This document shows, one piece after another, positions 16,981 to 25,558 of a stretch of 64,000 nucleotides of DNA. A model generated the notes under the pieces. The model was not told the origin of the DNA and made no database searches. It saw only the letters and a program-made list of their open reading frames with translations. The stretch's first letter is position 1, and the number at the start of each line of letters is the position of its first letter. This DNA is from Tsukamurella paurometabola (GTDB lineage Bacteria > Actinomycetota > Actinomycetes > Mycobacteriales > Mycobacteriaceae): positions 2,512,850-2,576,849 of the forward strand of contig NZ_LR131273.1 of the NCBI RefSeq assembly GCF_900631615.1, in the 5' to 3' direction. The translations under genes were made by a program, and so were the position numbers.

Positions 16981-17012
16981 GTTGCACAGTTCAACGATAT
17001 GTATGTTACACA
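16981..17012. promoter_or_regulatory. Two imperfect palindromes, candidate MarR operators
   Basis: GTTGCACAGTTCAAC (16981-16995) and TGTATGTTACACA (17000-17012) are imperfect inverted repeats in the 149-base gap between the MarR gene and the MFS gene. The surrounding stretch is visibly less GC-rich than the genes. Confidence 0.45.
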
Positions 17013-17047
17013 CATCCAATCGTGCCCTGCGTAGAGAGGTGGTCCTC

Positions 17048-18520
17048 GTGACCAGCACCGTTACCGAGCAGGGAGCGCTCGCGCCGAGCGGCTCCCGCCG
17101 GAACCACCCACTCGTGACCGTGATCATCCTGTGCTTCGGCGGCATGGTCGCGGCTCTGATGCAGTCGCTCGTGATCCCGATCCAGCCCGAGTTGCCGCAA
17201 CTGCTGAACACCTCGACGGCGAACGCCTCCTGGGTCATCACCGCGACGCTGCTCGCCGCTGCGGTCGCCATGCCCATCGGCGGCCGCCTCGCCGACATGA
17301 TCGGCAAGCGGCGCGTCCTCGTCCTCAGTGCCGCGCTGCTCGTCGCCGGGTCGCTCGCCGCGGCCCTCTCGACCGGGCTCCTGCTGATGCTGCTCGGCCG
17401 TGTGCTGCAGGGCCTGGCCATGGCCTTCATCCCCGTCGGCATCTCGATGATGCGCGAGGTCACGCCGCCGGCGATGACCGCGACCGCCGTCGCCGCCATG
17501 AGCGCGACCCTCGGCGTCGGCGGCGCCATCGGCCTGCCGCTCTCGGCCTGGATCGCCCAGACCTACGACTGGCACATGCTGTTCTGGGTCTCGACGGTGC
17601 TCGCCGCGCTCATCCTCGCCGCCGTGCTGTTCGTCCTGCCCGACGGTGCCCCCGGCGTCGGCGGCCGCATCGACGTCGTCGGTTCGATCGGGCTCGCCGT
17701 CGGACTGGTCGCCACGCTCGTCGCCGTCTCCAAGGGCAACGACTGGGGCTGGACCTCCGGCACCACCCTCGGCCTGCTCATCGGCGGCCTGATCGTGCTG
17801 TTCGCGTGGGGCGCCTACGAGCTGCGGCACGACGATCCGCTCGTCGACCTGCGCACCTCCGCGCGGCCCCGGGTGCTCATCACCAACATCGCGACCGTGA
17901 CCATCGGCTTCGGCATGATGGCGATGATGCTGTGCGTCCCGCAGATCATGGAGTACCCCACCGCGACCGGCTTCGGCCTGGGCAAGAGCATGCTCGAGGC
18001 GGGGCTGTGGATGATGCCCGGCGGCATCATGATGATGATCTTCGCGCCGGTCTCCAGCATCCTCATCAAGAAGGTCGGCCCCGCCGTCACCCTCGCGATC
18101 GGCGCCTTCGTCGTGGCCGGCGGCTACGTGCTCGCCTACTTCCTGATGGACGCCGCCTGGAAGCTCTCGCTCGCGTCGATCGTCGGCACCGTCGGCGTCG
18201 CGATCGCCTACGCCGCGATGCCGACGATCATCATGTCGTCGGTGCCGCAGAACGAGACCGGGGCCGCCATCGGCCTGAACGCGCTGATGCGCTCGCTGGG
18301 CACGACGATCTGCTCGGCCGTCGCCGCCGCGATCATCTCCGCGAAATCGGTCACCATGGCGGGGCACGTCATCCCGACGCAGGGCGCCTTCGAGACGATC
18401 TTCGTGGTCGCCGCCGTCGCCGCGATCCTCGCCGGCGTCATCGCGCTGCTGATCCCCAAGCCGCAGGCCGCGCAGGCGGAGGAGGCCGCACCGGCCGCGG
18501 TTCCGGCCGAGGCGGAGTAG
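17048..18520 (+). CDS. MFS drug transporter (DHA2-type, probably 14 TM helices)
   Basis: The 490-residue integral membrane protein begins at a GTG with GAGAGG upstream. It has the MFS loop GGRLADMIGKRRVLVLSA (motif A), LGRVLQGLAMAFIPVGISMM (motif C region) and about 14 hydrophobic helices, the DHA2 layout of proton-driven exporters of toxic compounds. The C-terminal tail is Ala/Glu-rich (AEEAAPAAVPAEAE). The adjacent divergent MarR gene probably controls it. Substrates cannot be read from sequence. Confidence 0.92.
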   Translation: MTSTVTEQGALAPSGSRRNHPLVTVIILCFGGMVAALMQSLVIPIQPELPQLLNTSTANASWVITATLLAAAVAMPIGGRLADMIGKRRVLVLSAALLVAGSLAAALSTGLLLMLLGRVLQGLAMAFIPVGISMMREVTPPAMTATAVAAMSATLGVGGAIGLPLSAWIAQTYDWHMLFWVSTVLAALILAAVLFVLPDGAPGVGGRIDVVGSIGLAVGLVATLVAVSKGNDWGWTSGTTLGLLIGGLIVLFAWGAYELRHDDPLVDLRTSARPRVLITNIATVTIGFGMMAMMLCVPQIMEYPTATGFGLGKSMLEAGLWMMPGGIMMMIFAPVSSILIKKVGPAVTLAIGAFVVAGGYVLAYFLMDAAWKLSLASIVGTVGVAIAYAAMPTIIMSSVPQNETGAAIGLNALMRSLGTTICSAVAAAIISAKSVTMAGHVIPTQGAFETIFVVAAVAAILAGVIALLIPKPQAAQAEEAAPAAVPAEAE

Positions 18521-18552
18521 AGCGCGCGCCCGCCGGGGCGTGACGGCGCGTC

Positions 18553-19413
18553 CTACTGCTGCGCGCGCCACCGCAGGGGCGGGGCGCCGAAGCGGCGGTG
18601 GAACGCGCGACTGAACCCCGCCTCCGACGCGTACCCGACGGCGCGGCCCACCTCTGCCACCGGGGAATCGATCTCGCGCAACAGGTTCGCGGCGCGATCG
18701 AGGCGCTGCGCGGCGATGTAGGCCGCGGGTGGAACACCCAGCGAGCGGGTGAACCGCGCGGCCAGCGCCGACCGGGACAGGTTCGCCACGCGTGCGAGTT
18801 CGTCGATGCTCCAGGGGTGTTCGGGATGCGCGTGCACGGCGGTCAGGACGGGGCCCAGGCGCGGGTCCATCGCGGCGGTGAGCCACCCCGGTCCGGAATC
18901 GGCCTCGGCCGCCCACTGGCGCAGCGCGTGGATGAAGAGCAGATCCAGGATCCGCGCCGCCATCACATGGCTGCCCGGGCTCGGCGAATCCGTCTCCGCG
19001 AGGAGGAGTTCCAGGCTCGCACGCAGCCATTGCGCGTCCGGCGCCGCACCGGAGCAGTGGATCACCGGCGGTAGGACCGCGAGCACGGGATCGGCGACGG
19101 TGTGGTCGGCGGTGTACTCCCCGGTGACCCATTCGGAGCCCGCGGGTCCCGTCAGCACGTGCTCGTCGCCGCGGGGGAGCAGTGCCATGTCGGACGCGCC
19201 CAGCGGCACCGTCGTGTCGTCCACCCGCACCGTCATGCCGGGGGAGACCGCGAGGTGCACGACCCGGCGGCCGGTGACGCGGAGCGCGACCGGTCCGGCC
19301 GGGGATCCGCGCCGCACACGGTTCCCGCGCAGGTGCACGGCGCGCAGGAGAGCGCTCAGTGCATCCGGCGAATCCCCTGGACGATCGGCAAAGAATGAGG
19401 GTGAATCAGGCAT
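18553..19413 (-). CDS. AraC-family transcriptional regulator
   Basis: A 286-residue regulator. The N-terminal part (about 15-170) resembles a cupin-type ligand domain (RRVVHLAVSPGMTVRVDD, MALLPRGDEHVL). The C-terminal AraC DNA-binding domain is clear: WSIDELARVANLSRSALAARFTRSLGVPPAAYI, then RLDRAANLLREIDSPVAEVGRAVGYASEAGFSRAFHRRFGAPPLRWR, with both helix-turn-helix units. Divergent from an alpha/beta hydrolase gene, which it is likely to regulate. Confidence 0.92.
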   Translation of the reverse strand: MPDSPSFFADRPGDSPDALSALLRAVHLRGNRVRRGSPAGPVALRVTGRRVVHLAVSPGMTVRVDDTTVPLGASDMALLPRGDEHVLTGPAGSEWVTGEYTADHTVADPVLAVLPPVIHCSGAAPDAQWLRASLELLLAETDSPSPGSHVMAARILDLLFIHALRQWAAEADSGPGWLTAAMDPRLGPVLTAVHAHPEHPWSIDELARVANLSRSALAARFTRSLGVPPAAYIAAQRLDRAANLLREIDSPVAEVGRAVGYASEAGFSRAFHRRFGAPPLRWRAQQ

Positions 19414-19485
19414 GGGATTTGACTCCGCATCCTTCTAGCGTGGACAGGGTAACGATAGTCCACTGCAGACGAAAGGTCACGACCG

Positions 19486-20181
19486 ATGACGGAGAAGCCC
19501 ACGATCGTCCTGGTTCACGGATTCTGGGGCGGGGCCGCCCACTGGGGCGAGCTCATCATCGAGCTGCGGCGCCGCGGCTACCCCGAGCTGCGCGCCGTCG
19601 AGAACCCCCTCACCTCCCTCGCCGACGATGCGGAGCGCACCCGGAAGATGATCGCCCAGGTCGACGGCCCCGTGCTGCTCGTCGGCCACTCCTACGGCGG
19701 CGCCGTCATCACCGAGGCCGGCAACCAGCCGAACGTCGCGGGGCTGGTCTACATCGCGGCCTTCGCTCCCGACGCGGGGGAGAGCCCCGGCGCGATCACG
19801 GAGCAGCACCCGCCCGCCGCCGTCGACGCGATCGCCCCCGATTCCGACGGCTACCTGTGGATCGCGCAGGACCGCTTCCGCGAGAGCTTCGCGCAGGACC
19901 TCGACGAGGACGCCGCACTCGTCATGGCCGTCACCCAGAAGGCGCCGCTCGGCTCGACCTTCGGCGACACCGTGACGGATCCGGCGTGGCGGCACAAGCC
20001 CAGCTGGTACCAGGTGTCCACCCAGGACCGCATGATCCACCCGGACAACGAGCGCCGGATGGCGGAGCGCATCGGCGCCCGCGAGGTGGTCGAACTCGAC
20101 GCGAGTCACGCCTCGCTGGCCTCGCACCCGCGGGAGATCGCGGACCTGATCGACCGCGCGGTCGCCGGCCTCGCGGGCTGA
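19486..20181 (+). CDS. Alpha/beta hydrolase
   Basis: A 231-residue hydrolase without signal peptide: IVLVHGFWGGAAHW (oxyanion), LLVGHSYGGAVITEAG (nucleophile Ser elbow), YIAAFAPDAGES, and DASHASLASHPREIADLI (catalytic His). It is like the small esterase/salicylate-esterase-type hydrolases common next to AraC regulators. AAAGGT lies upstream of the ATG. Its substrate is unknown. Confidence 0.9.
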   Translation: MTEKPTIVLVHGFWGGAAHWGELIIELRRRGYPELRAVENPLTSLADDAERTRKMIAQVDGPVLLVGHSYGGAVITEAGNQPNVAGLVYIAAFAPDAGESPGAITEQHPPAAVDAIAPDSDGYLWIAQDRFRESFAQDLDEDAALVMAVTQKAPLGSTFGDTVTDPAWRHKPSWYQVSTQDRMIHPDNERRMAERIGAREVVELDASHASLASHPREIADLIDRAVAGLAG

Positions 20182-20208
20182 CCGGCGGGCCGGTCCTGCG
20201 TGGCGTGG

Positions 20209-20676
20209 TCACTCGTCGCCGCAGAGGTACTCCCGCATCTCGCACTCGGCCGACTCGGCGCGCAGCACCGCGCGCTGGGTCGGCCGGGCCGCTGCGTAGC
20301 GCTCCCGCCCGCTGTCGGTGATCGAGGTGAACACCGAGCGGCGGTCGCTCTCGCACATGGCGCGGGTGGCGAGGCCGTCCTTCTCCAGGCGCGCCACGAG
20401 GCGCGAGAGGGCCGACTGCGAGAGATGTACGTGCTCGGCCAGGTCGGCCATGCGGACCTTCTCGCCGCCGTCGAGCGCGCCCGACCGGGCACGCTCGAGC
20501 TGCTCGAGCACCTCGAACTCGGACGAGGTGAGCTCGTGGGCGGCGAGCGCGCGGTCGAGCGCGCAGGTCATCCGGGAGTAGTCGCGCATGAGGCGGTGCC
20601 ACTGCTCCGCCAGCGCGTCATCCGCGGGGGTGCAGGTTCGTGCGTCGGCCGGAACGACGTCACCTTTGACGCTCAT
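20209..20676 (-). CDS. MarR-family transcriptional regulator
   Basis: A 155-residue MarR protein: LTSSEFEVLEQLERA, then VRMADLAEHVHLSQSALSRLVARLEKDGLATRAMCESDRRSVFTSITDSGRERY with recognition helix and wing (residues about 78-130). Two C-terminal Cys (ECEMREYLC) might be redox-active but this is speculative. A TAGACT lies six bases before the ATG and no ribosome binding site is present. It probably binds the perfect palindrome at 20717-20740 and represses the divergent MFS gene. Confidence 0.92.
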   Translation of the reverse strand: MSVKGDVVPADARTCTPADDALAEQWHRLMRDYSRMTCALDRALAAHELTSSEFEVLEQLERARSGALDGGEKVRMADLAEHVHLSQSALSRLVARLEKDGLATRAMCESDRRSVFTSITDSGRERYAAARPTQRAVLRAESAECEMREYLCGDE

Positions 20677-20682
20677 GCCCGC

Positions 20683-20688
20683 AGTCTA
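20683..20688 (-). promoter_or_regulatory. -10 hexamer TAGACT, leaderless marR
   Basis: The minus-strand TAGACT ends six bases before the MarR ATG at 20676. Confidence 0.5.
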
Positions 20689-20716
20689 CACCGGACCTCC
20701 GCAAAATATTCCTTCG

Positions 20717-20740
20717 CATTAAATGTAGACACATTTAATG
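20717..20740. promoter_or_regulatory. Perfect palindromic MarR operator over the -35 region of the MFS promoter
   Basis: CATTAAATGT and ACATTTAATG form a perfect 10-base inverted repeat around a four-base centre AGAC. The predicted -35 of the MFS gene (TAGACA, 20726-20731) lies in its centre, so binding would block the promoter. Confidence 0.8.
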
Positions 20741-20754
20741 CATGCGCATAGAGT
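20726..20754 (+). promoter_or_regulatory. Promoter of the second MFS gene
   Basis: TAGACA (20726-20731) and TAGAGT (20749-20754) are 17 bases apart; the -10 lies seven bases before the GTG at 20762, giving a leaderless mRNA. Confidence 0.6.
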
Positions 20755-20761
20755 CTCGGGA

Positions 20762-22300
20762 GTGACCACGACACACGAACCCCCGACAGCACCGTCGACC
20801 CCGACCCCCGGGAGGGAAGAGCTCCACGTCACCACCGCCTCCGGCTGGACCTCCCGCACCTGGCTGCTCCTGCTCGTCCTCTGCGGCGCCCTGTTCCTGG
20901 ACGCCCTCGACATCTCGATGGTGGGCGTGGCACTGCCCTCCATCAAGGCCGCGCTCGGCATGGAACCCTCGGCCCTGCAATGGATCGTCTCCGGGTACGT
21001 CCTCGGCTACGGCGGCCTGCTGCTCCTCGGCGGCCGCGCGGCGGACCTGATCGGCCGGCGCCCCGTCTTCCTCGGCGCCGTCCTCGTCTTCGGCGTCGCC
21101 TCCGTCGCCACCGCCGTCGTCGACCTGCCCGCCGCGCTCATCGCGCTGCGCTTCGTCAAAGGCGTCGCCGCGGCCTTCACCGTCCCGGCGGGCCTGTCCA
21201 TCATCACCACGACCTTCGCCGAGGGGCCCGCCCGGAACAAGGCGTTCTCCATCTACACGGTCGCCGGCGCCTCCGGCTTCTCGATGGGGCTCGTCTTCGG
21301 CGGCCTGCTCACCGAGGTCTCCTACCGGCTGACCCTGCTCTTCCCCGGCCCGATCGCCCTCGCGCTCGTCGTCCTGGGCTGGAAGGTCATCCCCCGCACC
21401 GCACCGTCGGAGACGTTCGCGCTCAAGCGTTTCGACGTGGCCGGGGCCGTCACCTCGACCGGCGCCCTGTTGATCCTCGTCTACACGGTGGTCCAGGCGC
21501 CGCACCTGGGCTGGGCCTCGCCGACGGTGCTGACCCTGTTCGCCGTCTCCGCGCTGCTCGCGGTCGCCTTCGTCGTCATCGAGGCCAAGCACCGGCACCC
21601 GCTGGTCCGGCTGGGCATCCTGCGCTCCGTCCGGCTGGTGCACGCCAACCTCGCCGGCTTCGTCATGTTCGGCGGCTACGCGGCCTTCCAGTTCCTGGTC
21701 ACGCTGTACGTGCAGGACTCGCTGGGCTGGAGCCCCGTCGCCATGTCGCTGGCCTTCCTGCCGGCGGGCCTGCTCGTGGTGGCCTCGGCGACCAAGATCG
21801 ACGCCGTCCTCGACCGCGTGAACAGCACCGTGCTCGTCGCGATCGGGCTCACCGCCTTCCTCGGCGCGTACGTCTGGTTCCTCCGCGCGGAGGCCGGCGC
21901 CAGCTACTGGCTGTTCCTGTTCCCGACGATCCTGCTGCTCGGCGTGGGCTTCGCGCTCACCTTCCCGGCCGTGAACTCGCAGGCCACCGAGGGCGTCGAT
22001 GACGACGAGCAGGGCCTCGCCTCCGGCCTGCTCAACACCTTCATCCAGGTCGGCGGCGCCGTGATGATGGCCGTCGTCACCGCGATCACCACCAGCGCGG
22101 GCACGCAGGCCCTGCCGGGGCAGCTGCTGCCCGGCATGACCACCGCCATCGCCGTGGTCGTCGGGCTCACGCTCGTCGGCCTGGCGGGCACCGTCACGGT
22201 CCTCGCCCTGGCCCGCCCGGGCCGGTCCGACGGCGCCGCACCCGCCGCGGAGGCCGCGCCCGGGGCGCGGGCCGGGGTGGGAAGTACCGGCACCCACTGA
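20762..22300 (+). CDS. MFS drug transporter (DHA2-type)
   Basis: A 512-residue transporter. DALDISMVGVALPSIKAALG (helix 1, antiporter-type Asp) is followed by WIVSGYVLGYGGLLLLGGRAADLIGRR (motif A) and about 14 hydrophobic helices, like EmrB/QacA-type proton-driven efflux pumps. The GTG at 20762 is preferred: the upstream ATG at 20738 lies inside the operator, and the -10 is seven bases before the GTG. A strong hairpin lies eight bases after the stop. Confidence 0.92.
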   Translation: MTTTHEPPTAPSTPTPGREELHVTTASGWTSRTWLLLLVLCGALFLDALDISMVGVALPSIKAALGMEPSALQWIVSGYVLGYGGLLLLGGRAADLIGRRPVFLGAVLVFGVASVATAVVDLPAALIALRFVKGVAAAFTVPAGLSIITTTFAEGPARNKAFSIYTVAGASGFSMGLVFGGLLTEVSYRLTLLFPGPIALALVVLGWKVIPRTAPSETFALKRFDVAGAVTSTGALLILVYTVVQAPHLGWASPTVLTLFAVSALLAVAFVVIEAKHRHPLVRLGILRSVRLVHANLAGFVMFGGYAAFQFLVTLYVQDSLGWSPVAMSLAFLPAGLLVVASATKIDAVLDRVNSTVLVAIGLTAFLGAYVWFLRAEAGASYWLFLFPTILLLGVGFALTFPAVNSQATEGVDDDEQGLASGLLNTFIQVGGAVMMAVVTAITTSAGTQALPGQLLPGMTTAIAVVVGLTLVGLAGTVTVLALARPGRSDGAAPAAEAAPGARAGVGSTGTH

Positions 22301-22307
22301 GTAGTCC

Positions 22308-22342
22308 TACGCTGCCGCGCCGCATCCCGGCGCGGCAGCGTA
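22308..22342 (+). terminator. Terminator after the second MFS gene
   Basis: A perfect 15-base stem (22308-22322 with 22328-22342) closes a five-base loop. There is no T-run, as often in actinobacteria. The stem ends only five bases before the ATG of the next gene. Confidence 0.75.
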
Positions 22343-22347
22343 AGGGC

Positions 22348-24153
22348 ATGCCTCAGAACGTCCCGCAGACGGACGCCCGGCTCGCCCGGCTCTCCAGCGA
22401 ACTCGCCATCACCGTCCAGCGCCTGCAGTGGATGCAGGCCGAGCTCGGTGCGCTGCGGCGGCCCGCCGCCGCGCCCGTGCTGATCACCCAGGCGCAGCGG
22501 CCGGCGACCCCGCCCGCTGCGTCTTCGGCGCGGCCCGCGCCGCAGCCGCAGGCGCGGCCGGTGCCGCCGCCTCCGCCCGTACCGTTCCCCGCCCCCGCCC
22601 CCGCCCCCGCCCCTGCCCCTGCCCACGCCCCGGCGCCGGCGCGGCCCGCCCGGCCGCCGGTGTTCACCGTCGCGCGGATGCTCGCCGGTGCGGGCGTTCT
22701 CGTCACGCTGATCGGTGTCGCGCTGCTGCTCGTGCTCGCCGCGCAGGCCGGACTCCTCGGACCCGCCGTGCGCGTCGGTCTCGGAACCGTCCTCGCCGCC
22801 GGTCTCCTCGGTGCGGCGCTGTGGCTGCACCGCCGTCCGGGCGGCGGGATCGGGTCGGCGGCTCTCGCCGCGACCGGCATCGCCGCCGCCTACCTCGACA
22901 CGGTCGCCGTCACCGGCATCTACGAGTGGGTTCCCCCGGTGGTCGGCCTCACGCTGTCGGGCCTGATCGCCCTCGGCGGCCTCGCGCTCGCGATGCGGTG
23001 GCGCAGCCAGTGGCTCGGCATCGCGCTGTACGCGCCCGTCTACCTGCTGGCGCCTCCGCTCGCCGACAACGCCTATCTGCTCGGCGGCTTCACGCTCATC
23101 CTCGCGATCGCGTCGATCGGGGTCTCGCGCCCGGCCGCGTGGCCGTGGCTGCACGTGGTCCGCTCGGCCGGCACGTCGCTGACCCTCGCGGTGCTCGCCC
23201 TCGCCGCCGGCCCGTCCGACGCCCTGCCGGTCCTCGGAGCGACGGTTCTCGGCGCGGTCGTCGGCCTGCTCGCCGCCGCCGATCCGGAGGCCCGGTCGGG
23301 CCGCTCGGGGGCGCTGGTCGCGGCCGGCATCGTCTCCTCGGCTCCGGTCCTGCTCGCGATCATCGGCGCCCCCGATTGGGCCGCGGCGTTCGCCGCCCTC
23401 GCGCTCGCGGCCGGGACGGTCGCGCTGGGGCTGATGCCCGGCACGGCGCCCACGGTTCGGGGCGTGTGGTTCGGGGTCGCCGCGTTCACCGCGCTCATCG
23501 GCGCCGTGGTCGCCACGCCCGCCGCGGCGCTGCCCGCGGCCGTCCTCGCGCTCGGCCTCGGCGCGCTCGTCGCGGGCGGTCGCGAACCGTCGGCCTGCTG
23601 GGCCGGCGCGGCCCTCGGCGGCGCGGGCCTGGCGATCGCCCTCGAGCAGTACGGCGCGACCGTGACCGTGGCCGACGAGGCGGTCCGTCGGGGCGCCGGA
23701 ACCGGGCCGGTGATCGCGACCGCCGCGCTCGCGCTGGCCTTCGCGGCGGTGGCCGCGTGGCGCCTGGTGCCGCAGGTGGCCGAGGACACGCGGAACCTCG
23801 TCGGCGTGGTCTGCGGTGTCGCGGCGCTCGGCGCGGCGACGGCGCTGTTGGCGAACCTCGGCTGGGCGTTCGGCGGTGAGGAGGGTGCGCGGTGGGGCCA
23901 CGGCGCCGCCACCGTCGCGTGGATCGCGACCGGCGCGTACCTCCTGCTGCAGCGACGCCGGGACGGGGGCGCCACCGGAACCGTCGCGGGCCTGGCCCTC
24001 ATCGCCGGCGCGGTCGCGAAGCTCTTCCTGTTCGACCTCGCCGCGCTCGACGGCGCGGCGCGGGTGATCGCCTTCCTGCTGGTCGGCATCACCCTGCTCG
24101 GGGTGGGTGCGGCCTACGCGGCCCGCTCGGACCACCCGCGGCGCACCGCCTGA
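22348..24153 (+). CDS. DUF2339-type multi-pass membrane protein
   Basis: A 601-residue protein. Residues 1-35 form a short helix (LARLSSELAITVQRLQWM). Residues about 45-105 are a Pro/Ala-rich linker encoded by a CCCGCC-type simple repeat. From about residue 110 there are many consecutive hydrophobic helices to the C-terminus. The opening VARMLAGAGVLVTLIGVALLLVLAA resembles DUF2339 membrane proteins, whose function is unknown. The start codon is five bases from a strong hairpin and lacks a clear ribosome binding site, so the ATG is uncertain. The 3' end overlaps the convergent gene by 40 bases. Confidence 0.8.
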   Translation: MPQNVPQTDARLARLSSELAITVQRLQWMQAELGALRRPAAAPVLITQAQRPATPPAASSARPAPQPQARPVPPPPPVPFPAPAPAPAPAPAHAPAPARPARPPVFTVARMLAGAGVLVTLIGVALLLVLAAQAGLLGPAVRVGLGTVLAAGLLGAALWLHRRPGGGIGSAALAATGIAAAYLDTVAVTGIYEWVPPVVGLTLSGLIALGGLALAMRWRSQWLGIALYAPVYLLAPPLADNAYLLGGFTLILAIASIGVSRPAAWPWLHVVRSAGTSLTLAVLALAAGPSDALPVLGATVLGAVVGLLAAADPEARSGRSGALVAAGIVSSAPVLLAIIGAPDWAAAFAALALAAGTVALGLMPGTAPTVRGVWFGVAAFTALIGAVVATPAAALPAAVLALGLGALVAGGREPSACWAGAALGGAGLAIALEQYGATVTVADEAVRRGAGTGPVIATAALALAFAAVAAWRLVPQVAEDTRNLVGVVCGVAALGAATALLANLGWAFGGEEGARWGHGAATVAWIATGAYLLLQRRRDGGATGTVAGLALIAGAVAKLFLFDLAALDGAARVIAFLLVGITLLGVGAAYAARSDHPRRTA

Positions 24154-24560
24154 CGCGATCGCAGGATCCCGGCGGCGGCGTCCGCCAGCCCGACGGTCGC
24201 GTACGCGCCGGTGATCGCCACCAGGAGGCGCCCGGCGCGGCGCGACTCGGCATCGTCGGTCGCCGAAAGCCGCGCCACCCCGTTGACGGTGTCGACCACG
24301 TCGACGAGCAGCCCGAGGCGGCGCCACCGGGCGCGTGTCGCGGCGTCGCCGGTGACGTACCCGAGCCCGATCGCGAGGGCCCGGACCCCGAACACCCCGA
24401 TGAGGTAGTCGGTGTGCGGGGCGCCGAGCGACGGGGCGCCCGCGATCCGCAGGTTGGCCCGCGGGGCGAGAACGGCGGCGGCGCCCCAGGCGATACGGCC
24501 CGCCGCCATCGCGGTGAAGGCGGGCGCCAGGCGGTCGGAGACGGATTCGGTGATCGTCAT
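24114..24560 (-). CDS. Small membrane protein, unknown function
   Basis: A 148-residue hydrophobic protein with about four membrane segments: MAAGRIAWGAAAVLAP, TDYLIGVFGVRALAIGLGYV, LLVDVVDTVNGVARL and LLVAITGAYATVGLADAAAGI. It looks like DUF4267-type membrane proteins but I cannot confirm. It converges on and overlaps the DUF2339-type gene by 40 bases. It is divergent from the XRE regulator, with a palindrome in the gap, so it may be that regulator's target. Confidence 0.75.
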   Translation of the reverse strand: MTITESVSDRLAPAFTAMAAGRIAWGAAAVLAPRANLRIAGAPSLGAPHTDYLIGVFGVRALAIGLGYVTGDAATRARWRRLGLLVDVVDTVNGVARLSATDDAESRRAGRLLVAITGAYATVGLADAAAGILRSRQAVRRGWSERAA

Positions 24561-24596
24561 GCCGCCGAGTCTGCGCCGGCGCAGTGGGACCGTCGA

Positions 24597-24611
24597 TTAC
24601 CTCGGAGGTAA
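24597..24611. promoter_or_regulatory. Palindrome TTACCTCGGAGGTAA, candidate operator
   Basis: A perfect seven-base inverted repeat around one base, in the 86-base gap between the small membrane protein gene and the XRE regulator. It sits 24 bases upstream of the XRE -10 hexamer, so autoregulation is likely. Confidence 0.7.
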
Positions 24612-24634
24612 AGCGGCCACGCACCGGCCGGCGC

Positions 24635-24640
24635 TAGCGT
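24635..24640 (+). promoter_or_regulatory. -10 hexamer TAGCGT, leaderless XRE gene
   Basis: TAGCGT lies six bases before the GTG at 24647. Confidence 0.5.
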
Positions 24641-24646
24641 CGAACC

Positions 24647-25504
24647 GTGACCTGCGGCGAGATGATCCGGGACTGGCGGCTGCGACGGCGGCGGACCCAA
24701 CTCGATCTGGCGCTGGCGGTGGGCGTCTCGGCACGCCACCTGAGCTTCGTCGAGACCGGCCGGGCCCGGCCGAGCCGGCGCCTCGTGACCGCGCTGGGGG
24801 AGCACCTCGACATGCCCCTGGGCGCGCGCAACGCGGCGCTGCTCGCCGCCGGTTTCGCTCCGGCCTATTCGGCGCACGGTCTCGACGACGCCCCGATGCG
24901 GCCCGTCCGCGCGGCGCTCGAGACCGTTCTCGCCGCGCACGAGCCGTATCCGGCGCTGGTCCTCGGTGCGGGATTCGACCTGGTGACCGCCAACACCGGG
25001 GCCGCGCTGTTCGTGGCCGGTGTCGACGCCGCTCTGCTCGCCCCGCCGCTCAACGTCATGCGGCTGACGCTGCACCCCGCGGGGCTCGCACCGCGCCTGC
25101 TCAACCACGCGCAGGTGCGGGAGTCCGTGCTCGCGCGGGTCCGGCGCACCCACGAGCGCACCGCGGACCCCCGCCTGGCCGACCTGTACCGCGAGCTGCG
25201 CGACTATCCGGCGCCGGCCGTCGCCGCCGCGCCCGACCCGGTGCCCGGCGTCTTCGTCCCGTTCCGGCTGCGGGGCGAGGACGGCGCGGAGCTCGCCTTC
25301 GTCAGCACGCTCACCACCTTCGGCGGGCCTCACGACGTGGTGCTCGAGAGTCTCGTTCTCGAGGCCTTCTATCCGATGGACGACGGGACGCGGCGCGCCC
25401 TCGGCCGGGGCGCCGACGGGGCCGACGCCGCGCTCGGTGAGATCCTCGGGAGGGCGCCGCACCTGGCCGGCTACCTGCCGCCGGGGGCCGATCGATCGGG
25501 GTGA
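24647..25504 (+). CDS. XRE-family regulator with MmyB-like ligand domain
   Basis: A 285-residue protein. Residues about 4-60 are a Cro/C1 helix-turn-helix ([43 protein letters not shown]). The C-terminal part ([64 protein letters not shown]) matches the MmyB-like PAS-type domain, known in relatives to bind small hydrophobic ligands. Target genes are unknown; the flanking palindrome suggests the divergent membrane protein gene and itself. The ending TTCGGGG-side groES region begins 25 bases after the stop. Confidence 0.9.
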   Translation: MTCGEMIRDWRLRRRRTQLDLALAVGVSARHLSFVETGRARPSRRLVTALGEHLDMPLGARNAALLAAGFAPAYSAHGLDDAPMRPVRAALETVLAAHEPYPALVLGAGFDLVTANTGAALFVAGVDAALLAPPLNVMRLTLHPAGLAPRLLNHAQVRESVLARVRRTHERTADPRLADLYRELRDYPAPAVAAAPDPVPGVFVPFRLRGEDGAELAFVSTLTTFGGPHDVVLESLVLEAFYPMDDGTRRALGRGADGADAALGEILGRAPHLAGYLPPGADRSG

Positions 25505-25529
25505 TCCGGAGCTTGTTCCAACGCCGCCC

Positions 25530-25558
25530 TTGAGTGCTAGCACTCCCATCGGTAGAGT
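25530..25558 (+). promoter_or_regulatory. groES-groEL promoter overlapping CIRCE
   Basis: TTGAGT (25530-25535) and TAGAGT (25553-25558) are 17 bases apart. The -10 lies inside the right CIRCE arm, so repressor binding would block it. The leader to groES is about 115 bases. Confidence 0.6.

Noticed and set aside
20738-20740. ATG as start of the second MFS gene
   Set aside because: It lies inside the MarR operator and before the -10 hexamer; the GTG at 20762 fits a leaderless mRNA.
20735-24624. Long minus-strand frames opposite the second MFS and DUF2339 genes
   Set aside because: Composition (Gly, Arg, Asp, Glu) and lack of any motif mark them as shadows of real genes on the plus strand.
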